A stretch of DNA of 45,174 bases from RPQJ01 sp035691185 (GTDB lineage Bacteria > Pseudomonadota > Gammaproteobacteria > Steroidobacterales > Steroidobacteraceae), in the NCBI GenBank assembly GCA_035691185.1, contig DASSJN010000247.1, positions 1 through 45,174 on the forward strand. The letters run 5' to 3'. Position 1 is the stretch's first letter. Each line of letters begins with the position of its first letter. Made by a program: the position numbers and the translations under genes. Shown piece after piece: positions 1-8,614 of this stretch. The notes beneath the pieces were generated by a model. That model was not told where the DNA came from. It saw only the letters and a program-made list of their open reading frames with translations, and searched no databases.

Positions 1-1529
1 TACTTCGAGTTGCCCCGGCCATTGAACGCGCGCACGCGGTAGTAGTACCGCGTCGCGGCCGCCGCGTCGTTGTCGACGAAGTTGGTCGCATCGGTGCCGA
101 GCACCGCCACCTGCACGAAATCGATGCCGTTGCTCGAGCGCTCGACCTTGAAGCCGCTCTCGTTGTCGCCCGCATCGAACCAGTGCAGCACGACCGTGCC
201 GGGCGCGCTCGTCCAGGCCGACAGGCGCTCCGGCGCACGCGTGGGACTCAAGCCCGTCGCTGCGCGGAACCTCGCCACCGTGTCGGCCGTGTTGTTCATC
301 GAGCGCACGTTGTCGGCGGAGTTGTCGGGATCGGTCTCGTAAGCGAGGCCCATCGCCTGGCCGGCGTACGAGAGGTTCGGGCTCGAGAAGCGAGCGACCC
401 GCGCGACGCCCTGGCACGCGTAGGCCATGATGGTGCGGAAGCCCGCCCCGTCCCGCGTGCAGCGACGAAAGCCGTACGAGTACGGGAAAGCGCCGGTGTT
501 GGTCGTGCTGTCGCGATCGTGCATGTTGCCCTGGTTGTGACCGACCTCGTGTGCGAGCGACTGGTTGCTCAGGCAGCCGGCGTTCACGACGTTGAACGCC
601 GTGGAGGCCGCACCGGAATTCTCGCCACGCATCGACCACGCGATGCCGCACGAATCCGAGTCTTCCGCGACCAGCGTCACGATGTCCGCGCCGGCCTGGT
701 CGCGCATCGTGTGCACGCGCGAGAGCCGGCCGTCCTTGCGGCCCTGCAGGTCCTTGAGGGAGGACTTCATGTCGCCGCTTTCCTCGTACTGCACTTCCTT
801 GAGCCCGACGAGATCCAGCGTGATCGCCACGCCGCTGTTGCGATACGCCTGGTTCGCGGCCTGCACGGCGTTGTGGATCATGCTCTCGAGCGTCGCCTGT
901 CCGTAGCGGCGGCGCGCGGCGGGCGTGTAGACCACGAGCAGTTCGTGCACGTAGCCTGCCTCGAGCATTTCCGGCGTGGCCTCGATCTCCCGGTAGTCGA
1001 CCGGCGTCGACATCGCCGCGGTCGGCTTGCGCGTCGGCGACACCAGCGGCTCGGTGGTCGGCAGGCGCGAATCGTCGAACCGGTAGAGCATCAGGTGACG
1101 GCCGTCGGGCGCGGGGAGGATCTCCCAGAGCTCCGCTCCGTACGCAAGGAAGCCGGTCGTCGCCCCGCGATACGTGCCGAGCACCGCGAGACTTCCGGGC
1201 TGCTCTTCGAACGTGCCGACCCAGGTCTTCAATTGACGCGCGCGATCGTCGACGAGTTGCTGGCGTCGCGCATGGATCGTGCGACCGTCGGGCAGCGTGA
1301 AGGAAAGTGCGACGGCGTCGAGCGCGCGCGGGCTCAGCAGCCCGAGCATTCCGGTGCCACGACGCGCCTGCGGGGGCAGCGCCTCGTCCTGTGCGCGACG
1401 CGGCGCATCGAACGCATCTTCATCGGGACGCGCGTTGGGGATGTTCGCCTGCGTCGACCCGACCACGCTCGCGACGCACAATGCGACGGGCGCGATCCAG
1501 CGCAAGTGACGGCGAACGAACGGACCCAT
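1..1529 (-). CDS. Secreted zinc metalloprotease (reprolysin-like, M12-type) with fibronectin type III domain, C-terminus cut by window edge
   Basis: An exported endopeptidase, 509 residues visible, running off the left edge of the window. The start ATG at 1529 is followed by a signal peptide (basic MGPFVRRHLRW, hydrophobic core, cleavage near STQA, about residue 28). Residues 30-210 look like a prodomain. The catalytic domain carries the metzincin motif HEVGHNQGNMHD (H327, E328, H331, H337) and a Met-turn TIMAYA (M368). From about residue 420 a fibronectin type III domain begins (ERLSAWTSAPGTVVLHW, then YYYRVRAFNGRG); more domains may follow outside the window. Zinc binding by the three His and catalysis by Glu are established for the family; secretion into the medium is inferred. 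The gene has its own candidate promoter and operator at 1618-1661. Confidence 0.9.
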   Translation of the reverse strand, partial: MGPFVRRHLRWIAPVALCVASVVGSTQANIPNARPDEDAFDAPRRAQDEALPPQARRGTGMLGLLSPRALDAVALSFTLPDGRTIHARRQQLVDDRARQLKTWVGTFEEQPGSLAVLGTYRGATTGFLAYGAELWEILPAPDGRHLMLYRFDDSRLPTTEPLVSPTRKPTAAMSTPVDYREIEATPEMLEAGYVHELLVVYTPAARRRYGQATLESMIHNAVQAANQAYRNSGVAITLDLVGLKEVQYEESGDMKSSLKDLQGRKDGRLSRVHTMRDQAGADIVTLVAEDSDSCGIAWSMRGENSGAASTAFNVVNAGCLSNQSLAHEVGHNQGNMHDRDSTTNTGAFPYSYGFRRCTRDGAGFRTIMAYACQGVARVARFSSPNLSYAGQAMGLAYETDPDNSADNVRSMNNTADTVARFRAATGLSPTRAPERLSAWTSAPGTVVLHWFDAGDNESGFKVERSSNGIDFVQVAVLGTDATNFVDNDAAAATRYYYRVRAFNGRGNSK

Positions 1530-1617
1530 GGTCTCTCCGAAGCCTCCTGTCGGCACGGCGGGCGCGTCGATCGGCTGTGGTCCCGCGGTGCAGGTTTAGT
1601 GCATCACGACCGCCGAC

Positions 1618-1661
1618 ACGGTGTAGGCGGGATTACACCGTTTTGGCATGGCTTGTCGCAA
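1618..1661 (-). promoter_or_regulatory. Candidate promoter with overlapping inverted-repeat operator for the metalloprotease
   Basis: On the minus strand, a -35-like TTGCGA (1661-1656) and a -10-like TGTAAT (1637-1632) are 18 bases apart. The -10 lies within a perfect 8-bp inverted repeat, ACGGTGTA / TACACCGT (1618-1625 and 1634-1641), with an 8-base spacer. That geometry suits a dimeric repressor blocking RNA polymerase. The predicted leader is about 95 nt. Sequence-only inference. Confidence 0.4.
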
Positions 1662-1752
1662 TACGGAGACAGGTTCGCTGCGCTTGTTTTTGTTTGTTTT
1701 TCAGCAGCGGCGCACAGAATTCCAGCTCGCTTCGCTGTCGGTGAGCACTGCT

Positions 1753-1770
1753 CGCCAGGCTTGGCTGGCG
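1753..1770. other. Short perfect hairpin between the DUF885 and metalloprotease genes
   Basis: CGCCAG / CTGGCG, 6-bp stem with a 6-base loop, just downstream of the stop of the second DUF885 gene (minus strand). There is no T-tract on either strand, so it is at best a weak or Rho-assisted terminator. A T-rich run at 1685-1700 reads as A-rich on the strand being transcribed. Confidence 0.25.
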
Positions 1771-1785
1771 CACCGAAACGAGCGG

Positions 1786-3654
1786 TCAGTCGTGGCTCGA
1801 CAGCCAGTGGTCGATCTTCGATTCGAGCACGGTGAGCGGCAGGGAACCGCTGCCGACGACCTGCTCGTGAAACTCACGCACGTCGAAGCGTGCCCCGAGT
1901 CGTCGCTCGGCTTCGCGTCGCAGCTCGAGGATTTTCAGCTGTCCGACCTTGTACGCGAGCGCCTGGCCGGGCCACGCGATGTACCGATCCACTTCGGCTT
2001 GAACGTCAGCATCGCCGAGCGCCGTGTTCGCGCGCAGGTAGTCGACGGCACGCTGACGACTCCAGCCCTTCGCGTGAATGCCGGTGTCGACGACGAGGCG
2101 CGCCGCGCGCCAGAGTTCCATCGTCAACGCTCCGAACTGTGCGTACGGATCGGCGTAGAGCCCCAGCTGCGGGCCGAGCGATTCGGCGTAGAGTGCCCAG
2201 CCCTCGTCGTACGCGGTGTTCGAACCGAAGCGCCGGAAACTCGGCAGGTTGGGCGTCTCCTGCGCGATCGCAACCTGGTAATGGTGGCCCGGCACGGCCT
2301 CGTGAACGAACGTCGGCTCCATCAGGTAGGACGGGCGCGACGACAGGTTCGACGTGTTGACGTAGAACACGGCGGGCCGCGAGCCGTCGGCGCTCGGCCC
2401 CTGGTAGGAGGCCGCGGCCGCGGCGGCGGCGCGATACGGCTCGACGGCGCGTATCACGAACGTCGCGTTCGGCGCACGCAGGAATTGCGACGCGAGGTTC
2501 TGCTCCACGCGGACCCGCAGCCCCTCGTACGCCGCCAGCAGCGCCGCCGCGTCCGCAAACCTGTACTTCGGCTCCGCGCGCATCGCATCGAACACGGCGC
2601 GCGGCTCACCGTCCACGCCGAGGGCCGGCTGCAGGATCGCGAGGTTGGCGGTCAATCGTGCGACTTCACGCAGGCCGAGTTCGTGGACCTGCCCGGGCGT
2701 CAGGTCCGTCGTCGTGTGATAGCGGACGAGGTATGCGTACCACAGGTCGCCGCTCGGCAGCCCCGACCACCCGATCGAGTCCCGGGCATGAGGCAGGTAT
2801 TCCTGCGCGAGGTAATCGTGCAGCCGGCGGAACTCCGGAATGACCTTCGTGCGCAGCTTCTCGTCGTACGCCTCGATCAGGCGTCGCCGATCGGCCACGG
2901 ACGGTCCGGGGGGAAGGTTCAACAGCGGCTGCCAGAATATCGACTGACGCGGATCCTCGATGCGCGCGAAGACCTCGAGCTGCGGCAACGTCCGCTCGAC
3001 GACGACCTTCGGCAGGACGACGCCCTTGCTCACGCCGGCGCGCAGGTTGTTGATCACCTGCTCGGACCACGCGACGAAGCCGTCCATGCGCACGAGGAAG
3101 CGGTCGTAGTCGCCCGTCGTGCGGAACGGGTGCGCGCCGGTGCCGGAGGCGAGCTGCGCGAAGACGTTGGCCCAGTTGTCGAACTGGTTGATCGCGAGCA
3201 GCTCGCTCGGATAGCGGAAGCCGTAGACGGCGAGTTCGCGCTGTCGCTTGAACGCCGCGTACGAGACGCGGTCCTCGCCCCGCAGCCGTGCCGGGTCGAC
3301 CGATGCCAGGCGCTCGAGCGCCTCCTGCTCGATGCCGAGCGAATTCGCCATCCAGCTTGCGCTCGCGTAATCGCCGAATCGATCGTCGAACCGATGGTCG
3401 CCGAGCTCGGTGGCGAAAATCGGGTTCAACGCGAGGTACTCGTTGAAATAGGTTTCGACCACGCGGTAGAGATCGGCAGCCTCGGCATTCGAGGCCTGCA
3501 GCGTTGCGGCGATCGGTGACGGCGTCTCCTCCGGTCGCGGTGGCGGCTCCGTCGGGAACTCGCAGCCTGCCAGGGTCGCCGCCAGGCACGCGACCGCGAG
3601 CACGGCCATCGCGCGCGGGTCGCAACTCACCCGGTCTCGCATCACCGACGTCAC
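1786..3654 (-). CDS. DUF885 family lipoprotein, putative metallopeptidase (downstream tandem copy)
   Basis: A 622-residue protein of the DUF885 family, which resembles zinc peptidases of the gluzincin type but has few characterised members. The N-terminus carries a lipoprotein signal ending LAATLAGC, so the mature protein is probably anchored in the outer membrane facing the periplasm. The motif HEAVPGHH (residues 451-458) supplies the HExxxHH-type putative zinc site; downstream are the family blocks AYDEGWALYAESLG and RYIAWPGQALAYKVG. The start may be GTG at 3654 or ATG at 3642; both precede the signal peptide and neither has a strong ribosome-binding site. It begins 12 bases after the stop of its paralogue and is surely cotranscribed with it. 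The substrate is unknown. Confidence 0.85.
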   Translation of the reverse strand: MTSVMRDRVSCDPRAMAVLAVACLAATLAGCEFPTEPPPRPEETPSPIAATLQASNAEAADLYRVVETYFNEYLALNPIFATELGDHRFDDRFGDYASASWMANSLGIEQEALERLASVDPARLRGEDRVSYAAFKRQRELAVYGFRYPSELLAINQFDNWANVFAQLASGTGAHPFRTTGDYDRFLVRMDGFVAWSEQVINNLRAGVSKGVVLPKVVVERTLPQLEVFARIEDPRQSIFWQPLLNLPPGPSVADRRRLIEAYDEKLRTKVIPEFRRLHDYLAQEYLPHARDSIGWSGLPSGDLWYAYLVRYHTTTDLTPGQVHELGLREVARLTANLAILQPALGVDGEPRAVFDAMRAEPKYRFADAAALLAAYEGLRVRVEQNLASQFLRAPNATFVIRAVEPYRAAAAAAASYQGPSADGSRPAVFYVNTSNLSSRPSYLMEPTFVHEAVPGHHYQVAIAQETPNLPSFRRFGSNTAYDEGWALYAESLGPQLGLYADPYAQFGALTMELWRAARLVVDTGIHAKGWSRQRAVDYLRANTALGDADVQAEVDRYIAWPGQALAYKVGQLKILELRREAERRLGARFDVREFHEQVVGSGSLPLTVLESKIDHWLSSHD

Positions 3655-3666
3655 CGTCTCGCGCGC

Positions 3667-5496
3667 TCAGCGACGCGCGGCGATCCAGCGCTCGATCTTG
3701 GCCTCGAGCACGTCCATCGGCACCGCACCGTCGCCCAGTACTTCGCGGTGGAAGTCGCGCACGTCGAATTTCGGGCCGAGTTCGGCCTCGGCCTTGCGTC
3801 GCAATCCCTGGATGCGCAAATCGCCGACCTTGTACCCCAGCGCCTGCCCAGGCCACGCGATGTAGCGCTCGACCTCGGACACGACGTCCGTCTCGGCCAG
3901 CGTGGAGTTGTCCAGCATGAACTTGATCGCCTGCTCACGGCTCCAGCCCTTGGCGTGCAGACCCGTGTCGACGACGAGGCGCATGGCTCGCAACTGTTCG
4001 TCGTTGAGGCGGCCGAACCACTGATACGGATCGGTGAACAGGCCCAGTTCCTTGCCGAGCGACTCGGCATACAGCGCCCACCCCTCGACGTACGCGGTGT
4101 AGTCGCCGCCGAAGCGACGGAAGCGCGGCACGCCTTCGAGCTCCTGCTGGATCGCGACCTGGAAGTGATGCCCCGGCGAGGCTTCGTGCAGCGAGAGCGT
4201 CTCCATGCCGAATTTCGGCTGCGACTTCAGGTTGTACGTGTTGACGTAGAAGATGCCCGGCCGCGAGCCGTCCGCCGAGGGCTGCTGGTAAGACGCCCCC
4301 GCCGCGGACGCGGCGCGGAACGCCTCGACTTCGCGCACTTCGTAGTCGGCCTTGGGAAAGACCGAGAAGAGCGTGGGCAGCGCCGCGTCGATGCGAGCCT
4401 TGAGGTCGCGATAGCCCTGCAGCAGGTCCGCACCGCTGGTGAAGTAGAACCTCGGGTCGCTCTCGAGGTGCGTGAAAAATGCCTCGAGGTCGCCGGCGAA
4501 CCCGACCCGTTGCCGCACACCGTCCATTTCGCCGAGGATGCGCCGGACCTCCCTGAGCCCCAGCGCGTGGATTTCCTCGGGTGTCAGCGCCGTCGTCGTG
4601 TGCTCCTGCACGTGGAAGGCGTACCAGGCCTCGCCGTCCGGCAAGGCCGTCCAGGCGACGGTCGCGCGCGTCTTCGGCAGGTACTCGTCACGCACGAAAT
4701 CGCGCAGGCGACGGTAGCCGGGCAGCAGTTTCGTGTCGAGTGCGCGGGTGTACGCCGCCGTGAGCCGGTCGCGATCGGCCTGCGAGAACGACTCGGGAAA
4801 CTGCCTGACCGGCGCGAAATACTGGCTCTCCTCGGCGCGCGGCACGACCATCGTGTCGAGCTGCGGCAGGACCTTCTCCATGACCGCGCGCGGTTGCACG
4901 ACGCCCTTCGCGGCACCTTCCCGCATGTTGACGATGGCCTGGTCCATCCAGACGACGAGCCCGTCGAGACGCTTCAACCAGTTCTCGTAGTCCTGCACCG
5001 TCTGGAACGGCTGTGCGTTCGTGCCCGAGCCGAGCGCGGGCATGACGGTCAGCAGGCTGCCGGCCTGGTTGATCGGCAGCAGTTCGCTCGGAAAACGCTC
5101 GGCGCGCAGTTCGCGCTCACGCTCGCGCAGGAAGATGTCGTAGGAGATCCGGTCCGCCGACGCGAGGCCCGCCGGATCGATCGCGCGGATCGCGTCGAGG
5201 TACCTGCGATTCATCGCGCGCGCAGCGGCGATGTGCTCTGGTCCGATGGAGTTCGGCAGACGGTCGTCGTAGCGATGGTCGCCGATGTACGTCGCCGTCA
5301 GCGGGCTCAGCACGAGTGCGTCTTCGAAATAGCCTTCGAACAGCGCGTCGAGTCGTTGCTTCTGGTCCGACGTGGAGACAGTGGCGGGCGTGGTGGCTGC
5401 CGCGGATTGCGCCTCGCCGCTGGATGGCTGCGTCGCGCAACCCTGGAGCGCGAGCGACACGGCGAGGCCGACGAGCGTGACGGTGATTCTGTACAT
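3667..5496 (-). CDS. DUF885 family lipoprotein, putative metallopeptidase (upstream tandem copy)
   Basis: A 609-residue paralogue of the neighbouring DUF885 protein, first gene of the pair. A lipoprotein signal ends SLALQGC. The putative zinc motif is HEASPGHH (437-444), followed by VEGWALYAESLG and RYIAWPGQALGYKVG. The two copies align along their whole length, with the C-terminal 160 residues most alike, so this is an old tandem duplication. The start ATG at 5496 has a good ribosome-binding site (AGGAAG, 8 bases upstream). Peptidase activity is inferred from the motif. Confidence 0.85.
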   Translation of the reverse strand: MYRITVTLVGLAVSLALQGCATQPSSGEAQSAAATTPATVSTSDQKQRLDALFEGYFEDALVLSPLTATYIGDHRYDDRLPNSIGPEHIAAARAMNRRYLDAIRAIDPAGLASADRISYDIFLRERERELRAERFPSELLPINQAGSLLTVMPALGSGTNAQPFQTVQDYENWLKRLDGLVVWMDQAIVNMREGAAKGVVQPRAVMEKVLPQLDTMVVPRAEESQYFAPVRQFPESFSQADRDRLTAAYTRALDTKLLPGYRRLRDFVRDEYLPKTRATVAWTALPDGEAWYAFHVQEHTTTALTPEEIHALGLREVRRILGEMDGVRQRVGFAGDLEAFFTHLESDPRFYFTSGADLLQGYRDLKARIDAALPTLFSVFPKADYEVREVEAFRAASAAGASYQQPSADGSRPGIFYVNTYNLKSQPKFGMETLSLHEASPGHHFQVAIQQELEGVPRFRRFGGDYTAYVEGWALYAESLGKELGLFTDPYQWFGRLNDEQLRAMRLVVDTGLHAKGWSREQAIKFMLDNSTLAETDVVSEVERYIAWPGQALGYKVGDLRIQGLRRKAEAELGPKFDVRDFHREVLGDGAVPMDVLEAKIERWIAARR

Positions 5497-5580
5497 GCGA
5501 AGAGCTTCCTGCCGAGGGGCGAGGCGCGATTATGCCCGCGTCGCGCGGCGCACCGCACGGAAGGCCGGAGGCGCGCCCCG

Positions 5581-5692
5581 AACGGCCCTCACCCGCGCTT
5601 CGCGCGACCTCTCCCGCCGTCGCGGGAGAGGTGGGTAGCCAACGGCCCTCACCCGCGCTTCGCGACCTCTCCCGGCGCGCCGGCAGAGGCAT
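5581..5692. repeat. Two tandem REP-like palindromic units (CCCTCACCC ... CTCTCCC family)
   Basis: Two units start identically (AACGGCCCTCACCCGCGCTT) at 5581 and 5641. Each ends in a hairpin. The first is a perfect 10-bp stem, ACCTCTCCCG / CGGGAGAGGT (5607-5632). The second is a 12-bp stem with one mismatch, CCTCTCCCGGCG / CGCCGGCAGAGG. The array sits between the thiolase stop and the DUF885 start, both minus strand. Related units are at 7097-7133, 9818-9843 and 44777-44812. Confidence 0.8.
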
Positions 5693-5693
5693 T

Positions 5694-6977
5694 TCAGCGC
5701 TCGACGATCGCGGTCACGCCCATGCCGCCGGCCGTGCAGATCGAGATCAGTCCGCGCCCGCCGCCCCGCTGGTCGATCAGTTTCGCAACCGTGCCGAGGA
5801 TGCGCGCGCCCGTCGCCGCGAACGGGTGCCCGAGCGCGAGGCTGCTGCCGACGACGTTCAACCGCGAGCGGTCGATCGAGCCGAGCGGTCGATCGAGGCC
5901 GAGCCGCTCGCGACAGAACTCCGCCGACTCCCAGGCCTGCAGCGTGCAGAGGACCTGCGCCGCGAACGCCTCGTGGATCTCGTAGAAGTCGAAGTCCTGC
6001 AACGCCAGGCGCGCATCCTCGAGCATGCGCGCAACCGCATACGCGGGCGCCATGAGCAGCCCTTCGCCGCGCACGAAGTCGACGGCTGCGACCTTGCCGT
6101 AGGCCAGATAGGCCTGCACGGGCAGGTTGCGCGCACGCGCCCAGTCCTCGCTGGCCAGCAGCACCGCCGCCGCACCGTCCGTCATCGGCGTCGAGTTCCC
6201 GGCGGTCAGTGTCGCACTGCCCTCCATCGGAAACGCCGGCTTGAGCGTCGCGAGCTTGTCGAGCGTGGTGTCGCGACGCAGGTTGTTGTCCTGCCGCAGG
6301 CCGCGGTATTCGCAGACGAGGTCGTCGAAGAATCCTGCGTCGTACGCGGCGCCGGCCCGGCGATGACTCTCGAGCGCCAGTTCGTCCTGGGCCCGGCGCT
6401 CAACGCCCCAGCGCTTCGCCATGAGTTCGCAGCTCTGGCCCATCGTGAGTCCCGTGCGCGGTTCGACCACTGCCGGAAAATCCGGCTTCCAGTGGCCGGG
6501 CCGCAGCTTGCCCCAGGGCGCCAGCCGCTCGCCGGGAGTCCGGCCGCGCGCGCTGCGCAGCAGGATGCGCCGCAGGTTTTCGTTGATGCCGATCGGCGCG
6601 TCGCTCGCCGTGTCGACGCCCGCGGCCACGGCGCTGTCGATCTGGCCCGCCGCGACCTTGAGCCCCAGCCCGATCGCGGTTTCCAGACTGGTGCCGCAGG
6701 CCCGCTGCAGGTCGAACGCCGGCGTGTGCGGGTCCAGGGTCGTGCCGAGCACCGCTTCGCGCGTCAGATTGAAGTCGCGCGGGTGCTTGAGCACAGCGCC
6801 GGCGCCGACGTCCCCGAGCCGCACGCCGTCGAGCGAGAACTTGCCGACCAGTGCCTGCAGGGCGGCCATCAGCATGTCCTGGTTGCTGGACTCCGCGTAG
6901 GCGCCCATCGAGCGGGCAAACGGAATCCGCGCGCCGCCGACGATGGCGACGCGACGCATGGCATGACCGACGAGCAT
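5694..6977 (-). CDS. Thiolase family protein (acetyl-CoA acyl/acetyltransferase)
   Basis: A thiolase catalysing CoA-dependent cleavage of 3-ketoacyl-CoA, or the reverse Claisen condensation. Visible signatures are the nucleophilic Cys in LQRACGTSLET (about residue 94), GNSTPMTDGAAA, the catalytic His in YEIHEAFAAQ, the NVVGSSLALGHPFAATGAR block and the second active-site Cys in CTAGGMGV. The length of about 427 residues suits the FadI/AtoB range. I chose ATG at 6977 because GAGG lies 10 bases upstream; ATG at 6959 (MRRVAIVGG), where the family usually starts, and a start at 7043 are also possible. It diverges from gabD across about 170 bases. Whether it degrades fatty acids or makes acetoacetyl-CoA cannot be told from the sequence. 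Confidence 0.88.
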   Translation of the reverse strand: MLVGHAMRRVAIVGGARIPFARSMGAYAESSNQDMLMAALQALVGKFSLDGVRLGDVGAGAVLKHPRDFNLTREAVLGTTLDPHTPAFDLQRACGTSLETAIGLGLKVAAGQIDSAVAAGVDTASDAPIGINENLRRILLRSARGRTPGERLAPWGKLRPGHWKPDFPAVVEPRTGLTMGQSCELMAKRWGVERRAQDELALESHRRAGAAYDAGFFDDLVCEYRGLRQDNNLRRDTTLDKLATLKPAFPMEGSATLTAGNSTPMTDGAAAVLLASEDWARARNLPVQAYLAYGKVAAVDFVRGEGLLMAPAYAVARMLEDARLALQDFDFYEIHEAFAAQVLCTLQAWESAEFCRERLGLDRPLGSIDRSRLNVVGSSLALGHPFAATGARILGTVAKLIDQRGGGRGLISICTAGGMGVTAIVER

Positions 6978-7096
6978 TTCCGGCTGACCTCGAATGGCGC
7001 TGTTGCGATACGCGAGCGTACGCCGTTCCCGCCCGCTCCTCATCCCGGGAGATGGCAGCCCTGCTATTCTTGCGGCATCCCGTTCGACCCCGCAGC

Positions 7097-7133
7097 CCTC
7101 ACCCCCACCCTCTGCCGCCGAGGCGGGAGAGGG
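7097..7133. repeat. REP-like hairpin in the gabD leader
   Basis: The same family as the array at 5581. GCCCTCACCC is followed by a 12-bp stem with one mismatch, CCCTCTGCCGCC (7108-7119) / GGCGGGAGAGGG (7122-7133), and a 2-base loop. It lies only 17 bases before the gabD start codon, so it would fold in the 5' leader of that mRNA. Confidence 0.7.
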
Positions 7134-7150
7134 AGAAAAGAGAGAACCTC

Positions 7151-8614
7151 ATGTCGCTGAACCTCAAGGATCCCGCGCTGCTGCGCCAGCAGTGCTACGT
7201 CGACGGTGCGTGGCTCGACGCGCAAGGCGGCGGCGCCGTCAAAGTCACGAACCCGGCGACCGGCCTCGTGCTCGGCACGGTGCCGAGCCTGAGCGCCGCC
7301 GAAACGCGCGCTGCGATCGATGCGGCCAGCGCCGCATTCCCGGGCTGGGCCGCGCGCACGGCCAAGGATCGCGCCAACCTGCTGCGTGTGTGGCACGACC
7401 TGATGCTGGCGCACGCCGACGATCTCGCGACGCTGATGACGGCAGAACAGGGCAAGCCTCTCGCCGAAGCCAGGGGCGAGGTGCTGTACGCGGCCTCGTT
7501 CATCGAGTGGTTCGCCGAGGAAGGCAAGCGCGTCTACGGCGATGTGATCCCCGGGCACCAGCCGGACAAGCGCATTTTCGTGCTGCGCCAGCCGGTCGGC
7601 GTCGTGGCGGCGATCACGCCGTGGAATTTCCCCGCCGCCATGATTACACGCAAGGCCGGGCCGGCGCTCGCGGCGGGCTGCACGTTCGTCTGCAAGCCCG
7701 CGATGCAGACACCGTACTCCGCGCTCGCGATGGCGGAGCTCGCGCACCGCGCCGGCATCCCGAAGGGCGTCTTCAACGTGATCACCGGCCCTGCCTCGGT
7801 GCTCGGCGCCGAGATGACGTCGAACCCGCTCGTGCGCAAGCTCACGTTCACCGGCTCGACCGAGGTCGGCAAGAAGCTGATGGCGCAGTGCTCGGGCACC
7901 CTCAAGAAAGTGTCGCTCGAACTGGGCGGCAACGCGCCGTTCATCGTTTTCGACGACGCGGACCTCGACGTCGCCGTGCAGGGCGCCATTGCGAGCAAGT
8001 ACCGCAACACCGGCCAGACCTGCGTCTGCGCCAACCGCCTGCTCGTGCAGGAAGGCGTCTACGACGCCTTCGTCGCCAAGCTGGTCGACGCGGTGCGCAA
8101 ACTCCGCGTCGGCGACGGCCTGAAGGGCCCGACCGAGCAGGGCCCGCTGATCGACGACAAGGCGGTCGCCAAAGTCGAGGAACACGTCGCGGACGCGCTG
8201 GCCAAGGGCGGCAAGATCGCTCTCGGCGGCAAGCGCCACGCGCTCGGCGGCACGTTCTTCGAGCCGACGATCATCACGCACGTGCAGCCGAACATGCTGG
8301 TCGCACGCGAGGAGACATTCGGCCCCGTCGCGCCCGTGTTCCCATTCAAGACGGAGCAGGACGCCGTCCGCATGGCCAACGACACGGAGTTCGGCCTCGC
8401 CTCGTACTTCTACACGAGGGACCTGGCGCGCGCACTGCGCGTGGCCGAGAAGCTCGAGTACGGCATCGTCGGCCTCAACACGGGGCTGATCTCGACCGAG
8501 GTCGCGCCGTTCGGCGGCGTCAAGGAATCGGGCATGGGTCGCGAGGGCTCGAAGTACGGCATCCTCGACTACACCGAACTGAAGTACCTCTGCATCGGCG
8601 GCATCGAGGGTTGA
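7151..8614 (+). CDS. gabD: NAD(P)-dependent succinate-semialdehyde dehydrogenase
   Basis: A 487-residue aldehyde dehydrogenase of the GabD group, oxidising succinate semialdehyde to succinate at the end of GABA breakdown. Visible motifs are the cofactor region ITPWNFPAAMITRK, GFTGSTEVG-type LTFTGSTEVGKKLM, the general-base Glu in LELGGNAPF, the catalytic Cys in NTGQTCVCANR and the C-terminal PFGGVKESGMGREG. The start ATG at 7151 opens MSLNLKDPALLRQQ, the usual GabD N-terminus; the long in-frame extension upstream crosses a REP-like hairpin and is not coding. The gene overlaps the MFS gene by 4 bases. With patD at 16562 it suggests a putrescine-GABA-succinate route. Confidence 0.93.
   Translation: MSLNLKDPALLRQQCYVDGAWLDAQGGGAVKVTNPATGLVLGTVPSLSAAETRAAIDAASAAFPGWAARTAKDRANLLRVWHDLMLAHADDLATLMTAEQGKPLAEARGEVLYAASFIEWFAEEGKRVYGDVIPGHQPDKRIFVLRQPVGVVAAITPWNFPAAMITRKAGPALAAGCTFVCKPAMQTPYSALAMAELAHRAGIPKGVFNVITGPASVLGAEMTSNPLVRKLTFTGSTEVGKKLMAQCSGTLKKVSLELGGNAPFIVFDDADLDVAVQGAIASKYRNTGQTCVCANRLLVQEGVYDAFVAKLVDAVRKLRVGDGLKGPTEQGPLIDDKAVAKVEEHVADALAKGGKIALGGKRHALGGTFFEPTIITHVQPNMLVAREETFGPVAPVFPFKTEQDAVRMANDTEFGLASYFYTRDLARALRVAEKLEYGIVGLNTGLISTEVAPFGGVKESGMGREGSKYGILDYTELKYLCIGGIEG

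Noticed and set aside
183..1835. Long open frame on the plus strand across the metalloprotease
   Set aside because: It is an antisense shadow of a GC-rich gene: arginine-rich, no recognisable domain, while the opposite strand encodes a complete protease domain. The same applies to other long antisense frames, for example 1648-3519, 3748-5985, 19670-21895 and 33842-35806.
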